Positions 13,925 to 14,296 of a DNA stretch of 14,296 nucleotides are shown here, piece by piece (position 1 is the stretch's first letter; the number at the start of each line of letters is the position of its first letter). The notes beneath the pieces are model-generated. The model saw only the letters and a list, made by a program, of their open reading frames with translations, had not been told where the DNA came from and searched no databases. The translations under genes were made by a program, and so were the position numbers. The stretch is from Bdellovibrionales bacterium. Lineage in GTDB: Bacteria > Bdellovibrionota > UBA1018 > CAIPTA01. The DNA lies in assembly GCA_021730855.1 (NCBI GenBank), contig JAKFYM010000410.1, positions 1 to 14,296 of the forward strand. The letters are read 5' to 3'.

Positions 13925-14296
13925 ATGGATGTATCTCGGCGCAGGTTTCTGCAGTACTCCGGTCTTTTACTGGCCAGCAGCGTAGCCGCCCCCCTAGCAC
14001 GATCCTCCGGCTGGACCCTGGATCATCCACCGGCCTACCCAGGGATCTGGCCCATCCTCCAGGGCGCCACCGACTCCACCTCCACGAGCATTATCATCCT
14101 CCACCCCCAAAACTTCGATTTCCATGTGCGCGTGCTGGACGGGCAAAATGCGCAGCAGGACGCCATCTTTCTCGATCGCTGGCAGCTGCCCGCCTCTCCC
14201 TATGCCACCGCCGAAGTTTTTGTCTCGGGCTTGGTGCCCGGAGTCCGCTACCGCATCGAGCTCCTCACCCAGGCAGGCAAGGTTTTCGAACGGCGC
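13925..14296 (+). CDS. Tat-exported protein, PhoD-like phosphatase N-terminus (cut by the window end)
   Basis: The first 124 codons of a gene that runs off the window, with no stop seen. The N-terminus MDVSRRRFLQYSGLLLASSV carries a twin-arginine motif (S-R-R-R-F-L) and a hydrophobic core with Ala-rich cleavage region near residues 18-25, so a folded, cofactor-bearing protein is sent to the periplasm by Tat. The following part (IWPILQGATDSTSTSIIIL, later LVPGVRYRIELL) resembles the fibronectin-like domain that precedes the metallophosphatase domain in PhoD-type alkaline phosphatases/phosphodiesterases. The catalytic domain lies beyond the window, so the identification is tentative. The ATG at 13925 has GGGAG eight bases upstream. 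It is separated from the TolB-like gene by 81 bases. Confidence 0.6.
   Translation, partial: MDVSRRRFLQYSGLLLASSVAAPLARSSGWTLDHPPAYPGIWPILQGATDSTSTSIIILHPQNFDFHVRVLDGQNAQQDAIFLDRWQLPASPYATAEVFVSGLVPGVRYRIELLTQAGKVFERR

Overview
The window looks like chromosomal DNA from a free-living or predatory Gram-negative bacterium. The best guess is a GC-rich member of the Bdellovibrionota or a neighbouring 'deltaproteobacterial' lineage. The reasons are the mdh-sucC-sucD arrangement, the many small lipoproteins, several secreted peptidoglycan-active enzymes, and an HNH nuclease with a helical N-terminal half of a kind I associate with Bdellovibrio-like genomes. This placement is inference; there is no rRNA or other phylogenetic marker to fix it.

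Layout. (1) 1-1332: a solitary HNH endonuclease gene (285-1121, +) with A-rich codon use, flanked by non-coding DNA. The downstream flank is GC-rich and full of small inverted repeats. (2) 1333-4327, minus strand: a TCA-cycle operon, mdh > sucC > sucD, with a recognisable promoter at 4371-4399. (3) 4328-4496: a divergent control region. (4) 4497-6396, plus strand: a metallo-beta-lactamase-fold hydrolase overlapping a small lipoprotein gene by GTGA, then a separate cysteine-rich lipoprotein. (5) 6403-8097, minus strand: an exported lytic transglycosylase, read here from a TTG start preceded by a perfect AGGAGG. (6) 8182-13843, plus strand: a tightly packed run of six genes, purK, purE, an exported M14 (MpaA-like) carboxypeptidase, a long-chain polyprenyl diphosphate synthase, a UbiA/MenA-like membrane prenyltransferase and a TolB-like beta-propeller lipoprotein. 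From purE through the prenyltransferase each pair is joined by an ATGA overlap. (7) From 13925 to the window end: the N-terminal 124 codons of a Tat-exported protein resembling PhoD-type phosphatases.

How the genes fit together. Mdh and SucCD are consecutive parts of central carbon metabolism. PurK and PurE perform the two-step conversion of AIR to CAIR in purine synthesis. The polyprenyl synthase and the UbiA-like protein form a natural pair that would make and attach a polyprenyl tail, most simply for menaquinone. The M14 peptidase and the lytic transglycosylase both point to peptidoglycan turnover in the periplasm. The coupling of purine, peptidoglycan and prenyl-lipid genes in one translationally linked run is the most unusual organisation here. 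The UbiA-like protein has lost part of its second metal-binding motif and carries an N-terminal extension, so its exact substrate is open. I see no CRISPR array, insertion sequence, tRNA, rRNA or clear phage module, and no convincing new defence system.
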